Source of the DNA: Sporomusa sp. KB1
GTDB taxonomy: Bacteria > Bacillota > Negativicutes > Sporomusales > Sporomusaceae
Direction: 5' to 3'
Assembly: GCF_007830295.1 (NCBI RefSeq)
Contig: NZ_VLKC01000002.1
Span: 2,840,200 to 2,904,199 of the forward strand
DNA: 64,000 nt
In this document: in pieces, positions 63,898-64,000 of the stretch
How the letters are laid out: every line of letters begins with the position of its first letter
Position numbering within the stretch: position 1 is the stretch's first letter
The notes under the pieces: generated by a model
Seen by the model: the letters and a program-made list of their open reading frames with translations, nothing else
The model's database searches: none
Told to the model about the DNA's origin: nothing
Program-made: the position numbers and the translations under genes

Positions 63898-64000
63898 AAC
63901 GCACCTTCCTTTCCAGCCAAGTCAAAAAGATCGATAATGGAAAAATCAGGATAAGATAGGCTAATACCAGCATCAACAAAGATTCAAACGTTTGATAATA
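63878..64000 (-). CDS. Amino-acid ABC transporter permease, C-terminal end (partial)
   Basis: On the minus strand the frame entering at the window edge reads YQTFESLLMLVLAYLILIF, then PLSIFLTWLERKVRYAEFGN, then stop. This is the last helix and basic tail of a polar-amino-acid permease. The gene continues beyond the window and is the second channel subunit. Confidence 0.85.
   Translation of the reverse strand, partial: YYQTFESLLMLVLAYLILIFPLSIFLTWLERKVRYAEFGN

Overview
The window looks like chromosomal DNA of an anaerobic, spore-forming Gram-negative-type Firmicute, most likely a Sporomusa/Pelosinus-like member of the Negativicutes. This is an inference from gene content: corrinoid methyltransferases, activases of 2-hydroxyacyl-CoA dehydratase type, DUF421 and DUF1657 proteins typical of spore formers, and strong GGAGG ribosome binding sites. 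No taxonomic search was possible.

Layout. 1-0.5 kb: end of a 23S rRNA and tRNA-Asn, with no 5S gene following. 1-10 kb: diguanylate cyclase, siroheme sulfite/nitrite reductase with a divergent LysR regulator, a dehydratase activase, a broken fluoride channel gene, pfkA, a cupin and asnB. 10-18 kb: ankyrin membrane protein, metY-larE, a cbpA/dnaK chaperone pair and a peroxiredoxin. 18.3-24 kb: tRNA-Gln and tRNA-Lys followed by a gene-poor accessory stretch with phage-like remnants, a transposase tail, low-complexity small proteins, a C39 peptidase gene broken by a 25-bp duplication and a candidate pseudoknotted RNA. 26-35 kb: a complete sulfate uptake and activation operon (sbp-cysTWA, aprAB-like, cysDN). 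35-39.8 kb: DUF421, DUF1657, two dehydratase-activase-related proteins and a Cys-repeat protein. 39.8-54.3 kb: two divergent operons with five cobalamin-linked components, an SsuABC/TauABC-like transporter and a pair of nitrogenase-like proteins. 54.5-64 kb: CHR transporter, old-yellow-enzyme, chemoreceptor, a second trans-sulfuration enzyme, NudC and an amino-acid ABC transporter that runs off the end.

The most interesting signal is a short leader RNA present eight times: G(C/U)U(G/A)A, then a 4-bp hairpin with loop of 4-6 nt, then AGGC that runs straight into a Rho-independent terminator. The 4-bp helix covaries between copies and six copies sit just below a recognisable sigma70-type promoter or share one. 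The copies precede metY-larE, the sulfate operon (two copies), both divergent nitrogenase-like/methyltransferase operons (three copies), the CHR transporter and a cystathionine-synthase-like gene. This looks like one attenuation-controlled sulfur regulon. I do not recognise the motif as any RNA family I know.

By this shared control, the nitrogenase-like proteins, four UroD-type methyltransferases, a corrinoid protein, a reductive activator and a sulfonate-type ABC transporter are probably a sulfur-scavenging system. Its chemistry may resemble that of the nitrogenase-like methylthio-alkane reductases, coupled here to corrinoid methyl transfer. That function is inference; no NifH-type reductase is encoded in the window.
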